A stretch of DNA of 40,803 bases from Gemmatimonadota bacterium (GTDB lineage: Bacteria; Gemmatimonadota; Gemmatimonadetes; Longimicrobiales; Gaopeijiaceae): NCBI GenBank assembly GCA_003559555.1, contig PWLA01000244.1, positions 1 through 40,803 on the forward strand, in the 5' to 3' direction. Of this stretch, positions 16,949 to 25,983 are shown one piece after another. Position numbers and translations under genes: made by a program. The notes under the pieces were generated by a model that ran no database searches, had not been told where the DNA came from, and saw only the letters and a list, made by a program, of their open reading frames with translations. Within the stretch, counting starts at the first letter, position 1. Each line of letters starts with the position of its first letter.

Positions 16949-17506
16949 ATGGCACCCACGCGGACCACGAGGCGCCTCAGGCCCCGGATGTCCCATGTGG
17001 CCGTGACGATGGTCCTCGCGGGAGCTCTCCTGCTGGTGTCGGCCCCGGAGGGCCTTTTCACTCAGACGCTTCAGGCCCAGACACCGGATCGCGGTGAGAT
17101 TCGGCTGGGGCTCACCTTCGGGGGAACGGGGCTGGTCGGGTTCGTCACCGAGTACCGTCGGGGCCACTGGTCCGGGGAGCTGATTCTGGGCACGATCTCG
17201 TTCCGGGAGATTGCCGTGGCGGCGGCGGGGAAGCACTACTTTTCCGAAGGTACCTTCCAGCCCGTGGTTGGCCTCGGGCTCTGGAGCCTCACCGCCTGGA
17301 CCGAAGACGGCAGCGGTTCCATCCTCATTCTGCGAGCACCGATGGCCGTGGAGTGGAATGTGAGCGGAGGCCACAGTACGGGCATCGAGGTCTCCCTCAA
17401 TCGGGCCCTCATGGTGAATCGGCTGGACCCCGAGGACGACACTCCGGCCAACCGAACCATCGTGCCCATTCCCGGGGCGTACTACCGATTCGGCTGGTCC
17501 CCCTGA
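16949..17506 (+). CDS. Secreted beta-strand-rich hypothetical protein
   Basis: A 185-residue protein, not recognised. A basic n-region (RTTRRLRPR) and a hydrophobic core (HVAVTMVLAGALLLVSAP) form a signal sequence, likely cleaved near LQAQT. The mature part alternates polar and hydrophobic residues (EIRLGLTFGGTGLVGFVTEY, FQPVVGLGLWSLTAW) and ends in YYRFGWSP, like small eight-stranded outer-membrane barrels. ATG 16949 is chosen for the signal peptide; a GTG at 16913 and an ATG at 16988 are alternatives and none has a good ribosome site. It is head-to-head with the glycosidase gene and convergent with the small gene after it. Confidence 0.6.
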   Translation: MAPTRTTRRLRPRMSHVAVTMVLAGALLLVSAPEGLFTQTLQAQTPDRGEIRLGLTFGGTGLVGFVTEYRRGHWSGELILGTISFREIAVAAAGKHYFSEGTFQPVVGLGLWSLTAWTEDGSGSILILRAPMAVEWNVSGGHSTGIEVSLNRALMVNRLDPEDDTPANRTIVPIPGAYYRFGWSP

Positions 17507-17544
17507 CGGGAGACCGCTCCACACGCCACACCGCCCCGGCCCGC

Positions 17545-17799
17545 TCATCCCCGCCAATCCTCGGGCCGGTCCCATTCCTGCTCCCAGAATCGATCCTCGG
17601 CCTCGCGGATCTCCTCCTCGTCCAGCGGGTCGGCTTCCTCCTCCTCGGGCCACGTGTCGCTCTCGGCCAGGATCTCCCGCAGGACCGGGTCGTCGGTCAT
17701 CGGATCGTGTGAGTCGAGCCGGCGTCGCACCCGGCTGCGTGCCAGGATGGCGCCCAGAATCACCACCACCGCCATGAGAAAGAATACACTACTCAACAT
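17545..17799 (-). CDS. Small single-span membrane protein, acidic tail
   Basis: An 84-residue protein, not recognised. MLSSVFFLMAVVVILGAILA is one membrane span at the N-terminus. A basic stop-transfer (RSRVRRR) follows, then a strongly acidic cytoplasmic tail (WPEEEEADPLDEEEIREAED). The ATG at 17799 has AGGAGG and GGAG upstream; the longer frame to 17871 lacks a ribosome site. The layout resembles small adaptor or scaffold proteins, but no function can be given. Confidence 0.6.
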   Translation of the reverse strand: MLSSVFFLMAVVVILGAILARSRVRRRLDSHDPMTDDPVLREILAESDTWPEEEEADPLDEEEIREAEDRFWEQEWDRPEDWRG

Positions 17800-17999
17800 G
17801 GGCTCCTGGCCTCCTGGGTATTCCACGAGACTCGCGCCTTCACGGCGTCCCCGAGTGCGGAAAGCCCCCACCGGGGCCAGGCGTGCCAGGAGATGTCGTG
17901 AAGCCTCATCGATTCGTCCGGCAGGTCAGGGGAGATATAGAGATGCGATTGGAATGGGCGCTTGCCGACTGGACTGCCAAGACACTCGTGGGACGCGCC

Positions 18000-19190
18000 T
18001 CAGTCCAGGGGGCTCATCCCAACGTACTTGAGACCGCTGCCCGTGTTGAAGAGTACCACCTCGTCGTCGGCGCGGATCACTCCCTCTTCCAGGAGCACCG
18101 GCACCGCCGCCGCCACCGCACCACCCTCCGGAGCCGCGAAGACCCCGGTGGTCTCGCCGATGCGGGACACCCACCGGGCCATCTGGTGATCGGCCACCGC
18201 CACCGCCGCACCTCCCGACGCCCTGAGGGCATCGAGGATCAGAAAGTCGCCCACGGCGGAGGGCACCCGCAGTCCCGAGGCATAGGTCGTTGCTCCTTCG
18301 TAATACTCCGCTGACCCCGCTCCGGATTCGAAGGCCCGGACGATGGGTGCGCAGCCCCGGGCCTGCACCGCCATCATTCTCGGACGTTCCGAGCCGATCC
18401 AGCCCATCGCCTCCATCTCGTCGAAGGCTTTCCACATCCCGATGAGGCCGGTCCCACCTCCGGTGGGATAGACGATCACGTCGGGGAGGCGTCGCCCCAG
18501 CTGCTCGAAGATCTCATACCCCATGGTCTTCTTCCCTTCGACCCGGTATGGCTCCTTGAGCGTGGAGAGATCCCACCATCCAAACTCCCGGACGCCTTCC
18601 TTTACCGCCTTACCGCAGTCGGTGATGAGTCCGTCCAGAAGGTGCAGGTGCGCACCCATGGCCCGGATCTCCTCCAGAATGGGTTGCGGGGTGTCCGCCG
18701 GCACCACCACGTGGACCGCCATGTCGGCGGCTGCACCATACGCGGCGGCGGCCCCCCCGGCGTTCCCGGCCGAGGGAAGGGCCAGCACATCAGCCCCCAG
18801 CTCCAGGGCCCGGGACACCGCCAACGCCATCCCCCGGGCCTTGAAGGTACCGGTGGGATTCTGGGATTCGTCCTTGACCCAGCACCGGGCCACTCCAAGC
18901 TCGCCTGCCAGCCGAGGCGCATCCAACAGCGGGGTCCAACCCTCTCCCAGCGTGATGCGGTGGGCGGGATCGCGCACCGGAAGCACTTCGGCGTACCGCC
19001 AGAGGTCCGCCCGCCGACCGACGAGGTCGTCGGGGGTGAAGGCACCGGCCAGCGACTCCAGGTCGTAGCGGGCGAAGAGGGGCTTGCCTGCCGGAGACAG
19101 GCCCTGAAGAGTTTCCGACTCCAGGCGCTCCCCGGTCTCCGTGCACTCCAGGTGCGTCGCGCCCCTCAAGGGGGAAGAAGATTCGCTCAT
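18000..19190 (-). CDS. thrC: Threonine synthase
   Basis: A 396-residue fold-type II PLP enzyme that converts O-phosphohomoserine to threonine and phosphate. It has the start ATHLECTETGERL and LSPAGKPLFARYDL common in short bacterial and archaeal-type threonine synthases, LGEGWTPLLDAPRLA, and the PLP lysine in NPTGTFKARG (Lys117). It also has SAGNAGGAAAAYGAAA, the phosphate-binding loop PTGGGTGLIG, and LFNTGSGLKY at the end. The ATG at 19190 has GGAGG about ten bases upstream. No other threonine-pathway gene is adjacent. A 26-bp-period repeat array lies 38-185 bases upstream and may include its promoter. Confidence 0.9.
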   Translation of the reverse strand: MSESSSPLRGATHLECTETGERLESETLQGLSPAGKPLFARYDLESLAGAFTPDDLVGRRADLWRYAEVLPVRDPAHRITLGEGWTPLLDAPRLAGELGVARCWVKDESQNPTGTFKARGMALAVSRALELGADVLALPSAGNAGGAAAAYGAAADMAVHVVVPADTPQPILEEIRAMGAHLHLLDGLITDCGKAVKEGVREFGWWDLSTLKEPYRVEGKKTMGYEIFEQLGRRLPDVIVYPTGGGTGLIGMWKAFDEMEAMGWIGSERPRMMAVQARGCAPIVRAFESGAGSAEYYEGATTYASGLRVPSAVGDFLILDALRASGGAAVAVADHQMARWVSRIGETTGVFAAPEGGAVAAAVPVLLEEGVIRADDEVVLFNTGSGLKYVGMSPLD

Positions 19191-19223
19191 GCTGGCTGTG
19201 CCTCCGGAGGGCTGGGGTTCTCG

Positions 19224-19375
19224 TTTTCGGCTGGGGTCGGACGTGTCCCTTTTCGGCTACGGTCGGACGCTTTCGGGTCCGGCTGGGGTCGGAAGTGCCC
19301 CTTTCCGGCTACGGTCGGATGTTCTCGTTTCCGGCTCGGGTCGGAGGTAGCCATTCCCGGCCCGGCTCGGGAGCC
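19224..19375 (-). repeat. Exact 26-bp-period tandem array upstream of thrC
   Basis: The core CGGCTnnGGTCGGA starts at 19228, 19254, 19280, 19306 and 19332, always 26 bases apart. Twelve of its 14 positions are invariant in five copies; a sixth, diverged copy is at 19358. The two variable bases run GG, AC, GG, AC, CG, hinting at a 52-base higher unit. The linkers vary in sequence. Since 26 is not a multiple of three, coding selection does not explain it. There are no CRISPR-like unique spacers. Confidence 0.85.
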
Positions 19376-19412
19376 GGCGGAGACCGGGCGCCGGCCGGGC
19401 ACCAACAGGCGC

Positions 19413-19442
19413 CGGGTGCACGTCAAACGGGTGCACGTCAAA
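19413..19442 (+). repeat. Perfect tandem duplication of a 15-mer
   Basis: CGGGTGCACGTCAAA occurs twice, directly abutting (19413-19427 and 19428-19442). Each copy holds the palindrome GTGCAC, and on the minus strand a TTTGACGTG that looks like a -35 element. It lies between the CPBP gene stop (19551) and the 26-bp array. Nothing else is seen in the 360-base stretch from 19191 to 19550. Confidence 0.6.
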
Positions 19443-19550
19443 GAGAACCCTGCGGACCCCGGGTCTCAAGACCGGCTTCCAGGGGTGCGGATGGATCCAC
19501 CACCCCTCCCCCTCCGGTTCGCACCCCCACCTGGCCATGTCATGGGCCGC

Positions 19551-20504
19551 TCACCGAGGTCGGCTCCGGGGCGAAGGGCGCCCTCCCATTTCCGGCGGAC
19601 GGCCCAGCATCCAAAGCCCGATGGCCAGCATGATCAGCGCCAACGGCAGGAGTACCAGGGGGGGAGCCTCCTCGGTTCCCCGGGCGAGCTCCCGGGTAAG
19701 CGGATGGGCCACCATGGCCAGGATGGCGGCATTGTTCAGAAAGTGAAGGAGCATGGCCAGGGGGAGCGATCCACTGCAAACCACCACCCAGGCCAGAACC
19801 ATTCCCAGCCACGCCGTTGGCAGGATCCGGAAACCGGTCTGAGGCGCCAGGTGGAAGACACCGAAGATGAGCCCGGTTACCGCTACAGCCCCCAGGACCG
19901 GCAGCCCCCGACGCATCCCCGAGAGCAGCGCGCCCCGAAAGAGGACCTCCTCGGCGATGGCCGGGATCACGGCCACCATGAAGAGGAGCCAGAAGAAGCG
20001 CTGGGGCGACTCGGCGGTGAGCATCTCGGTCATGGCCTCCAGGAACTCCACCGGGACCGGAACCACCAGGCTCTGGAGCCAGGCCAGAAACCAGGCGATC
20101 TGTGTCCCGGCGGCCAGAAGCACCACGCCCCCCAGCGCCTGCCACCGATCCGGCCACTGCCAGGCGAAGGTGAGACGGATGTCGTATCCGCCCCAGAACA
20201 CGAAGAGGATGGGCGGTCCCGCCAGAAAGAGGAGCTGAGCCAGGACCAGGCCGGGCTCCCCCAGGAGGAGTTGGAGGGGGATCCCGCCCAGGAGGTAGAG
20301 GACCGCCACAACCAGCACGAGCCCCAGCACGGCTCCGGCACCCGGAACCTTGCCCTGGACCGGACCCTCAGCCGGCCACCCCGCGACGCCCGACTCCGGC
20401 CCCTGCCCCGGGGACCCGGTTGGCCTGGGGTGCCTTCGCCCCCGATCTCCATCGTCGCCACGGCCCTCCGGCTCCGGGCCGGACCTTCCCGACGCTGACC
20501 CCAT
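19551..20504 (-). CDS. CPBP-family intramembrane metalloprotease
   Basis: A 317-residue integral membrane protein of the CAAX-protease and bacteriocin-processing (Abi/Rce1) family. The catalytic motifs are visible: Glu-Glu and Arg in AIAEEVLFRGALLSG (about residue 185), FGVFHL (the second motif His) and LLHFLNNAA (about 254). About seven to eight membrane segments cover residues about 50-305. The N-terminal ~45 residues are polar, Gly- and Pro-rich and not conserved in kind. The ATG at 20504 has GAGGAGGAC just upstream; the longer frame to 20738 is not family-like and would overlap the divergent promoter of the sigma gene. Substrate unknown. Confidence 0.85.
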   Translation of the reverse strand: MGSASGRSGPEPEGRGDDGDRGRRHPRPTGSPGQGPESGVAGWPAEGPVQGKVPGAGAVLGLVLVVAVLYLLGGIPLQLLLGEPGLVLAQLLFLAGPPILFVFWGGYDIRLTFAWQWPDRWQALGGVVLLAAGTQIAWFLAWLQSLVVPVPVEFLEAMTEMLTAESPQRFFWLLFMVAVIPAIAEEVLFRGALLSGMRRGLPVLGAVAVTGLIFGVFHLAPQTGFRILPTAWLGMVLAWVVVCSGSLPLAMLLHFLNNAAILAMVAHPLTRELARGTEEAPPLVLLPLALIMLAIGLWMLGRPPEMGGRPSPRSRPR

Positions 20505-20767
20505 CGTCCTCCTCGCTGATTCTTCTGAGCGTCCGATCCCGACAGCCACCACCGACCTGAACAGCCGTTGAGAACGAGTCGGCTGAAACCCTAACCGGGT
20601 CCTCCTCTCCGAACAACGTTGATGTCTTGCCGGGCCCCACCCCTGTCTGCCATGCAACCTTCCGCGGGCCCGAAGCATCTCAAGGGTAGCAGAAGACTGC
20701 TGGAGGCCCTCTCGACGCCCGACCCGGGGAGGGCCCACGTGACCCGAAGCCCGAGTCGCAACCGCAA

Positions 20768-21319
20768 ATGACCGAAGCGGAGCTCATCGAGGAAACCTGC
20801 CGGGGATCACCGAAGGCTGCACGCACGCTGTACGAACGGCATGCGCCCCGGGTCTACGCCGTGGTCCGGCGAATCGCCGGTGACGACGACCTGGCGCAGG
20901 ACTTTGCCCAGGAAGCCTGGATCCGGGTGTTCCGAGCCCTTCCCGACTTCCGCGGCGATGCCCGATTCTCCACCTGGGTCCACCGGATCGCCGTGCACTC
21001 GGCCCTGCAGGCCCTGCGGACCGCCGAGCGCCGGGAGACGCGCCGAGCCCCCCTTCCCCGATCGCTTCCATGCACTGACAGGATGGGTGACGTGCTCTTG
21101 CAGGATCGTCTGGAGGCGGCTCTGGACCGGGTCCCGCCCGGGATGCGCAAGGTCCTCATCCTTCACGACGTGGAGGGTTACACCCACGAAGAAGTCGGTG
21201 AAATGCTGGGAATCAACCCGGGGACGTCCAAGTCGCAGCTCTCGAAGGCCCGCGCTCGAATGCGGGAGTTGCTGCGGCACCTGGACGCCGCCGATCAAGA
21301 TACAGGAGCTGAAGCATGA
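20768..21319 (+). CDS. ECF RNA polymerase sigma factor
   Basis: A 183-residue group 4 sigma factor. Region 2 includes LYERHAPRVYAVVRRIAG, DDLAQDFAQEAWIRVFRALP and ARFSTWVHRIAVHSALQALR (to about 82); region 4 includes LHDVEGYTHEEVGEMLGINP and GTSKSQLSKARARMRELL (to about 170). The promoter -10 and -35 recognition helices are complete. No Shine-Dalgarno is seen before the ATG. It overlaps the downstream anti-sigma gene by four bases (ATGA), the usual sigma/anti-sigma coupling. The 263-base divergent region upstream, shared with the CPBP gene, may hold an autoregulated promoter; I found no clear GGAAC-type element. Confidence 0.9.
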   Translation: MTEAELIEETCRGSPKAARTLYERHAPRVYAVVRRIAGDDDLAQDFAQEAWIRVFRALPDFRGDARFSTWVHRIAVHSALQALRTAERRETRRAPLPRSLPCTDRMGDVLLQDRLEAALDRVPPGMRKVLILHDVEGYTHEEVGEMLGINPGTSKSQLSKARARMRELLRHLDAADQDTGAEA

Positions 21320-22077
21320 AGCATCTGAACCTGGAGTCTCTGGCCCACCTGGTGGAGCGTGACCCCACTCCGGACGAGGCGGACCATCTGGCGAGCTGCA
21401 CCCGGTGTCAGGAGGAACTGGACGCCCTTTGCCGCCAGACCGAAAGCCTCTCCCTCCTCCCCAGCCTCCGCCCTCCCAGCTCCGGCTGGGACGAGCTGGA
21501 GGCACGACTGCGCGCCGAGGGCCTCCTCCAGGAGGACGGCAGAGCCCAGCCGGCGGGGAGATCCAGGGGACGGGGCACCTCCCGATCCCCACAGCGGTCC
21601 GGACGTTACGGTCTCTGGCACCAGCTCGCTGCAGGGGTCGCCATCCTCCTGGTGGGAATGGGGTTGGGCATGGGGCTGCCGGGCGCGGGCGAGTCGTCAC
21701 CAACCTCCTCCGTAGCACAGATCCCCACCGGCACCTCGGAGGACGCCGACCCACTTCTCGCCCTCCTGGACCCGACCACCGAGTCGCCAGAGTTGACCCT
21801 GGAGGAAGTCGGCCACCTGGTGGAGCTCACCGGAGCATGGCATCGAACGGCGCTGACCCGCTACCGGGAGCGGCTGGATGAGGCGGAAGGGGGCACTCCC
21901 CAGGATCCCATCTCCCGGTACGCGGCACTGGAGGCACTCATGGCCGCCGGGCGGGTGGCGGTCCGGGAGGCTCCGGCAGACCCCTTCCTGAACGGGCTTC
22001 TCCTGAACATGCAGGCGGAGCGGGACGCTACCCTCCGGGGGCTTCAGGCTCAGTCGGCAGGGCACAACTGGTACTGA
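21316..22077 (+). CDS. Membrane-bound zinc anti-sigma factor
   Basis: 253 residues. The N-terminal ASD/ZAS-type motif HxxxCxxC is present as His24, Cys28 and Cys31 in DHLASCTRCQEELD, binding zinc and expected to hold the ECF sigma encoded just before it. A single membrane span (LAAGVAILLVGMGLGMGL) lies at about 104-124, followed by a ~125-residue periplasmic domain with helices (TLEEVGHLVELTGAWH, LMAAGRVAVREAPADPFLNG). Start and stop overlap with the sigma gene implies stoichiometric production. The PDZ protein follows 17 bases later, suggesting periplasmic sensing or controlled cleavage of this factor. Confidence 0.82.
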   Translation: MKHLNLESLAHLVERDPTPDEADHLASCTRCQEELDALCRQTESLSLLPSLRPPSSGWDELEARLRAEGLLQEDGRAQPAGRSRGRGTSRSPQRSGRYGLWHQLAAGVAILLVGMGLGMGLPGAGESSPTSSVAQIPTGTSEDADPLLALLDPTTESPELTLEEVGHLVELTGAWHRTALTRYRERLDEAEGGTPQDPISRYAALEALMAAGRVAVREAPADPFLNGLLLNMQAERDATLRGLQAQSAGHNWY

Positions 22078-22094
22078 CTTCCTTCAGGGAACGG

Positions 22095-23201
22095 ATGATG
22101 AGACGCACGCTGACGGTTCTGGTCCTCCTGGGTGCACTTCCGGTGCTGGCCGGGGAGATCCCGGCCCCTCCCGCCGTCGATGGGCCGGAGCCCGGGGATG
22201 GGAATGCGGGAATCCGCGCCACTGCTTCGGGATGGGTCCAAGCCACAGGGATCCTTCATGCCCAGGAACGGGTCCGGGTTCCGACCTCGAGCCAGACTCT
22301 GCCCCCTGTGCCCGGCCCCCGGGGCTGGCTCGGACTCGAGCTGGCGGCCGTTGGCGTCGGGGAGCCGGTCTTCAGGGTGAACCGGGTGGCCTCCGATGGA
22401 CCTGCCAAAGCCGCGGGGATCCGGGCAGGAGACCGGATCACCGGGATCGACGGGGCCGAGGCCACCCCGGAACGCATGGCCCGGATGGTAGCTCACCTGG
22501 CTCCGGGACGACCGGTCCGCCTGGCGGTGCTGCGGGAGGGCCAGGTCCGGGAGATCGTCCTGGAGGCCGCCCCGAGACCGGACACGCTCCGCGACTCCGG
22601 TGACCTGGACTGGGAGACTCTGGATTCGGTCCGCCATCGGATGGACGTGGTCCTGGACTCGGCGGGATTCGGCCTTCGCCAGGCCCGGCTTGCCCCCCTG
22701 ATCTGGACCCGACCTGGCACCCGCGAACCGGGTGCCGGTGCTCTGGACACCCTCCAGACCGGCCGAGTCCACGTGATCCTGAGACAGGACCGGGAAGGGG
22801 GCCAGGAAGTGTCCTCGATGGAGAGGACCTTCTCCGGCATCTCACTCCGGAGTGCAGGGGGGCTGACGACGCTGGGCGACGATGCCTTGGCTGGAGATCG
22901 GAGGGTCCTGGCCGCAGGAATGCGGGTGGTGGGTGGCGCCGAACTGAGCCCGCTGAACCCCCAGCTCGCCGGGTACTTCGGGGTTGAGGACGGGCTCCTT
23001 GTCCTCCAGGTCCTGGAGGGGACTCCGGCCCACGAGGCGGGGCTGGAGGCCGGAGACGTGATCCGCAGGGTGAACCACGAGCCGGTCCTGGAGGTGGCCC
23101 ACATGCGGACGCTGGTGGCCCGGGCTCGAGGGGTCGAGGTCATCCCCCTCGAGGTGGTTCGGGACGGGCGTCAACTCACCCTGGAGTTCCCCCGGGAGTA
23201 A
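22095..23201 (+). CDS. Periplasmic protein with two PDZ domains
   Basis: 368 residues with a signal peptide (RRTLTVLVLLGALPVLAGE). PDZ 1, at about 70-155, contains GWLGLELAAVG, KAAGIRAGDRITGIDG and RLAVLREGQVREIVLE. PDZ 2, at about 285-365, contains YFGVEDGLLVLQVLEG, HEAGLEAGDVIRRVNHE and PLEVVRDGRQLTLEF. No trypsin-like protease domain with His-Asp-Ser is present, so this is not a DegP/HtrA protease. It may be a PDZ chaperone or an adaptor that recognises exposed C-termini. The AGGGAACGG before the ATG at 22095 is a good ribosome site. It is the third gene of the sigma/anti-sigma operon. Confidence 0.85.
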   Translation: MMRRTLTVLVLLGALPVLAGEIPAPPAVDGPEPGDGNAGIRATASGWVQATGILHAQERVRVPTSSQTLPPVPGPRGWLGLELAAVGVGEPVFRVNRVASDGPAKAAGIRAGDRITGIDGAEATPERMARMVAHLAPGRPVRLAVLREGQVREIVLEAAPRPDTLRDSGDLDWETLDSVRHRMDVVLDSAGFGLRQARLAPLIWTRPGTREPGAGALDTLQTGRVHVILRQDREGGQEVSSMERTFSGISLRSAGGLTTLGDDALAGDRRVLAAGMRVVGGAELSPLNPQLAGYFGVEDGLLVLQVLEGTPAHEAGLEAGDVIRRVNHEPVLEVAHMRTLVARARGVEVIPLEVVRDGRQLTLEFPRE

Positions 23202-23222
23202 CGCCCCCGACCCGCCCCGGAC

Positions 23223-24440
<1,218 letters not shown>

Positions 24441-24458
24441 ACGTGTGGGCCCTGGGCG

Positions 24459-25970
24459 TCAGAAGGGGAAGCCGCCGCCCATCCGCGAGCGCATGCGCTG
24501 GGACTGGGCATCGCGTTGGGCCTGAAGCTGAGCACCGCCGAGAAGCGCCACCTGCTCGCCCTCCTCCACACCGATGAGAATCTCCGAGTTGCTCCAGTCG
24601 CTCACCCCGATGAGGACGGCCCTGGGCCGCACGACGCCTTCGACGTCAACCACGAACACGACGCCGGGACGGCCGTTGGCGGCATCCGGACGTTGCTGTC
24701 CCCGCTGCAGTCCCGGCATCCCGCCACCGCCGGCTCCGCGGGCCTGGGCCATCTGACGCAGAGCGCCCTCCCGGTCGCCACCGCCCCGGGCCATGGCCTC
24801 CCGGACCCGCTCCCGGGCCTCTTCGTCCATCTGGCCCCGTTCACCTGGCGCCGGGCCGGCCCGCTCCTCCACCGCTTCGCCGCGCTGAGCCATGAGCTCA
24901 CGGGTCAGTTCCTGGTAGATGGAGCGGTCGAAGTCGATGCGGTCTTCGGGGACACCCAGCACCGCCGCCGCAGCGGTGATCTCCTGGAAATCCACGATGG
25001 CGGTATTGGGGAGGGTCAGGACGGCGGGCCGCTCGGCCAGCAGCACGGTGACCTCGGCGCTCATCCCCGGCTTCAGCCGGCCATCCTCGTTCTCGAGGTG
25101 GACGATGACCGGAAACATGACCACGCTGGACTCGACCACGGCCTGGGGCTCCACCTTCTCCACCTTCCCCTGAAAGCTCCGATCCGGGAAGGCATCCACC
25201 GTCACCGAGGCGGGCATGCCCTCCTCGATCCGACCCACGTCGGTCTCATCCACCAGAGTGCGGACCTGCATCACGTTCAGGTTCGCGATGGTCATGAGGG
25301 TCGTGCCTCCGGACACGTCACCGGAAGCGGAGGCGATGACCTCGCCGTCCTCCACGGTCTTCTCCAGAATCGTCCCATGCATCCGGGAGCGGATCGTCAC
25401 GTCCTCTACCCGGAGGCGAGCGATCTCCATGTTCTGCTCGGCGCGGACCAGGGAAGCCCGGGCGTTGGCGAACTCCAGGTTCCGGGACTCGAACTCCTGC
25501 TCGGTGATGACCTCGGCCTGGAAGAGGTTGCGGGAACGCTCGAGCTGCGCCTCGGCGATGGCGAACTGCTCCTGAGCCACTCGCATGTCGGCTTCGGCCT
25601 GACGGAAGTCGTTCTGGACATCCCGGGGGTCGATGCGGGCCAGGAGCGTCCCGGGCTCCACACGGTCGCCCACGTCCACGGCCACTTCCAACACCTCGCC
25701 GGAGGCTCGTGACTTGACCTCCACCTTCCGGAGGGGTTCGAGCGACCCCGTGGCTTCAGCGGTGATCTCCAGATCCTGTCGCTGAACCTCGGCCAGGGCC
25801 AGGGCAGGCGCCTCTTCGGCCTGCCCCTGCCCGCAACCCGCAATGACCGTGGCGAGTGCGAGGCCCGCCAATGTCGCACGCAGTGCGGTGGAACGGCCTG
25901 TCGGGCTGCGCTTGCGGCTCTCGTCCGGCCGGCAGCCACGAACACCCTGGTTCGTCAAGAGATACGTCAT
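24459..25970 (-). CDS. MacA/HlyD-type periplasmic adaptor lipoprotein
   Basis: 503 residues, membrane-fusion subunit. A lipoprotein signal (LALATVIAGCGQG) is followed by a barrel-sandwich (lipoyl) half motif with VKSRASGEVLEVAVDVGDRV and GTLLARIDPRD. A long alpha-hairpin (about 110-185, QAEADMRVAQEQFAIAEAQL), the second lipoyl half (IRSRMHGTILEKTVEDGEV) and a beta-barrel domain follow. An insertion before the end is Gly-, Arg- and Gln-rich (ARGAGGGGMPGLQRGQQ) and longer than in E. coli MacA. The ATG at 25970 has GAGGAA about nine bases upstream and lies 13 bases past the ATPase stop; an ATG at 26021 would overlap the ATPase gene. Confidence 0.88.
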   Translation of the reverse strand: MTYLLTNQGVRGCRPDESRKRSPTGRSTALRATLAGLALATVIAGCGQGQAEEAPALALAEVQRQDLEITAEATGSLEPLRKVEVKSRASGEVLEVAVDVGDRVEPGTLLARIDPRDVQNDFRQAEADMRVAQEQFAIAEAQLERSRNLFQAEVITEQEFESRNLEFANARASLVRAEQNMEIARLRVEDVTIRSRMHGTILEKTVEDGEVIASASGDVSGGTTLMTIANLNVMQVRTLVDETDVGRIEEGMPASVTVDAFPDRSFQGKVEKVEPQAVVESSVVMFPVIVHLENEDGRLKPGMSAEVTVLLAERPAVLTLPNTAIVDFQEITAAAAVLGVPEDRIDFDRSIYQELTRELMAQRGEAVEERAGPAPGERGQMDEEARERVREAMARGGGDREGALRQMAQARGAGGGGMPGLQRGQQRPDAANGRPGVVFVVDVEGVVRPRAVLIGVSDWSNSEILIGVEEGEQVALLGGAQLQAQRDAQSQRMRSRMGGGFPF

Positions 25971-25983
25971 CGTCGTCAATTCC

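Noticed and set aside
17800-17999. tRNA or small RNA gene in the 200-base gap before thrC
   Set aside because: No cloverleaf, TTC loop or paired acceptor ends were found on either strand.
19224-19375. CRISPR array
   Set aside because: Cores are only 14 bases with 12-base linkers and there are no uniform 25-35-base spacers or cas genes; it is a tandem repeat.
18642-20498. 618-codon plus-strand frame across thrC, the repeats and CPBP
   Set aside because: It is antisense to two well-supported genes and reads through non-coding repeats.
20581-20620. ECF-type autoregulatory promoter (TGAAACC ... TCCGA) before the first sigma gene
   Set aside because: The match to GGAAC and CGTC-type elements is too weak and lies about 180 bases from the ATG.
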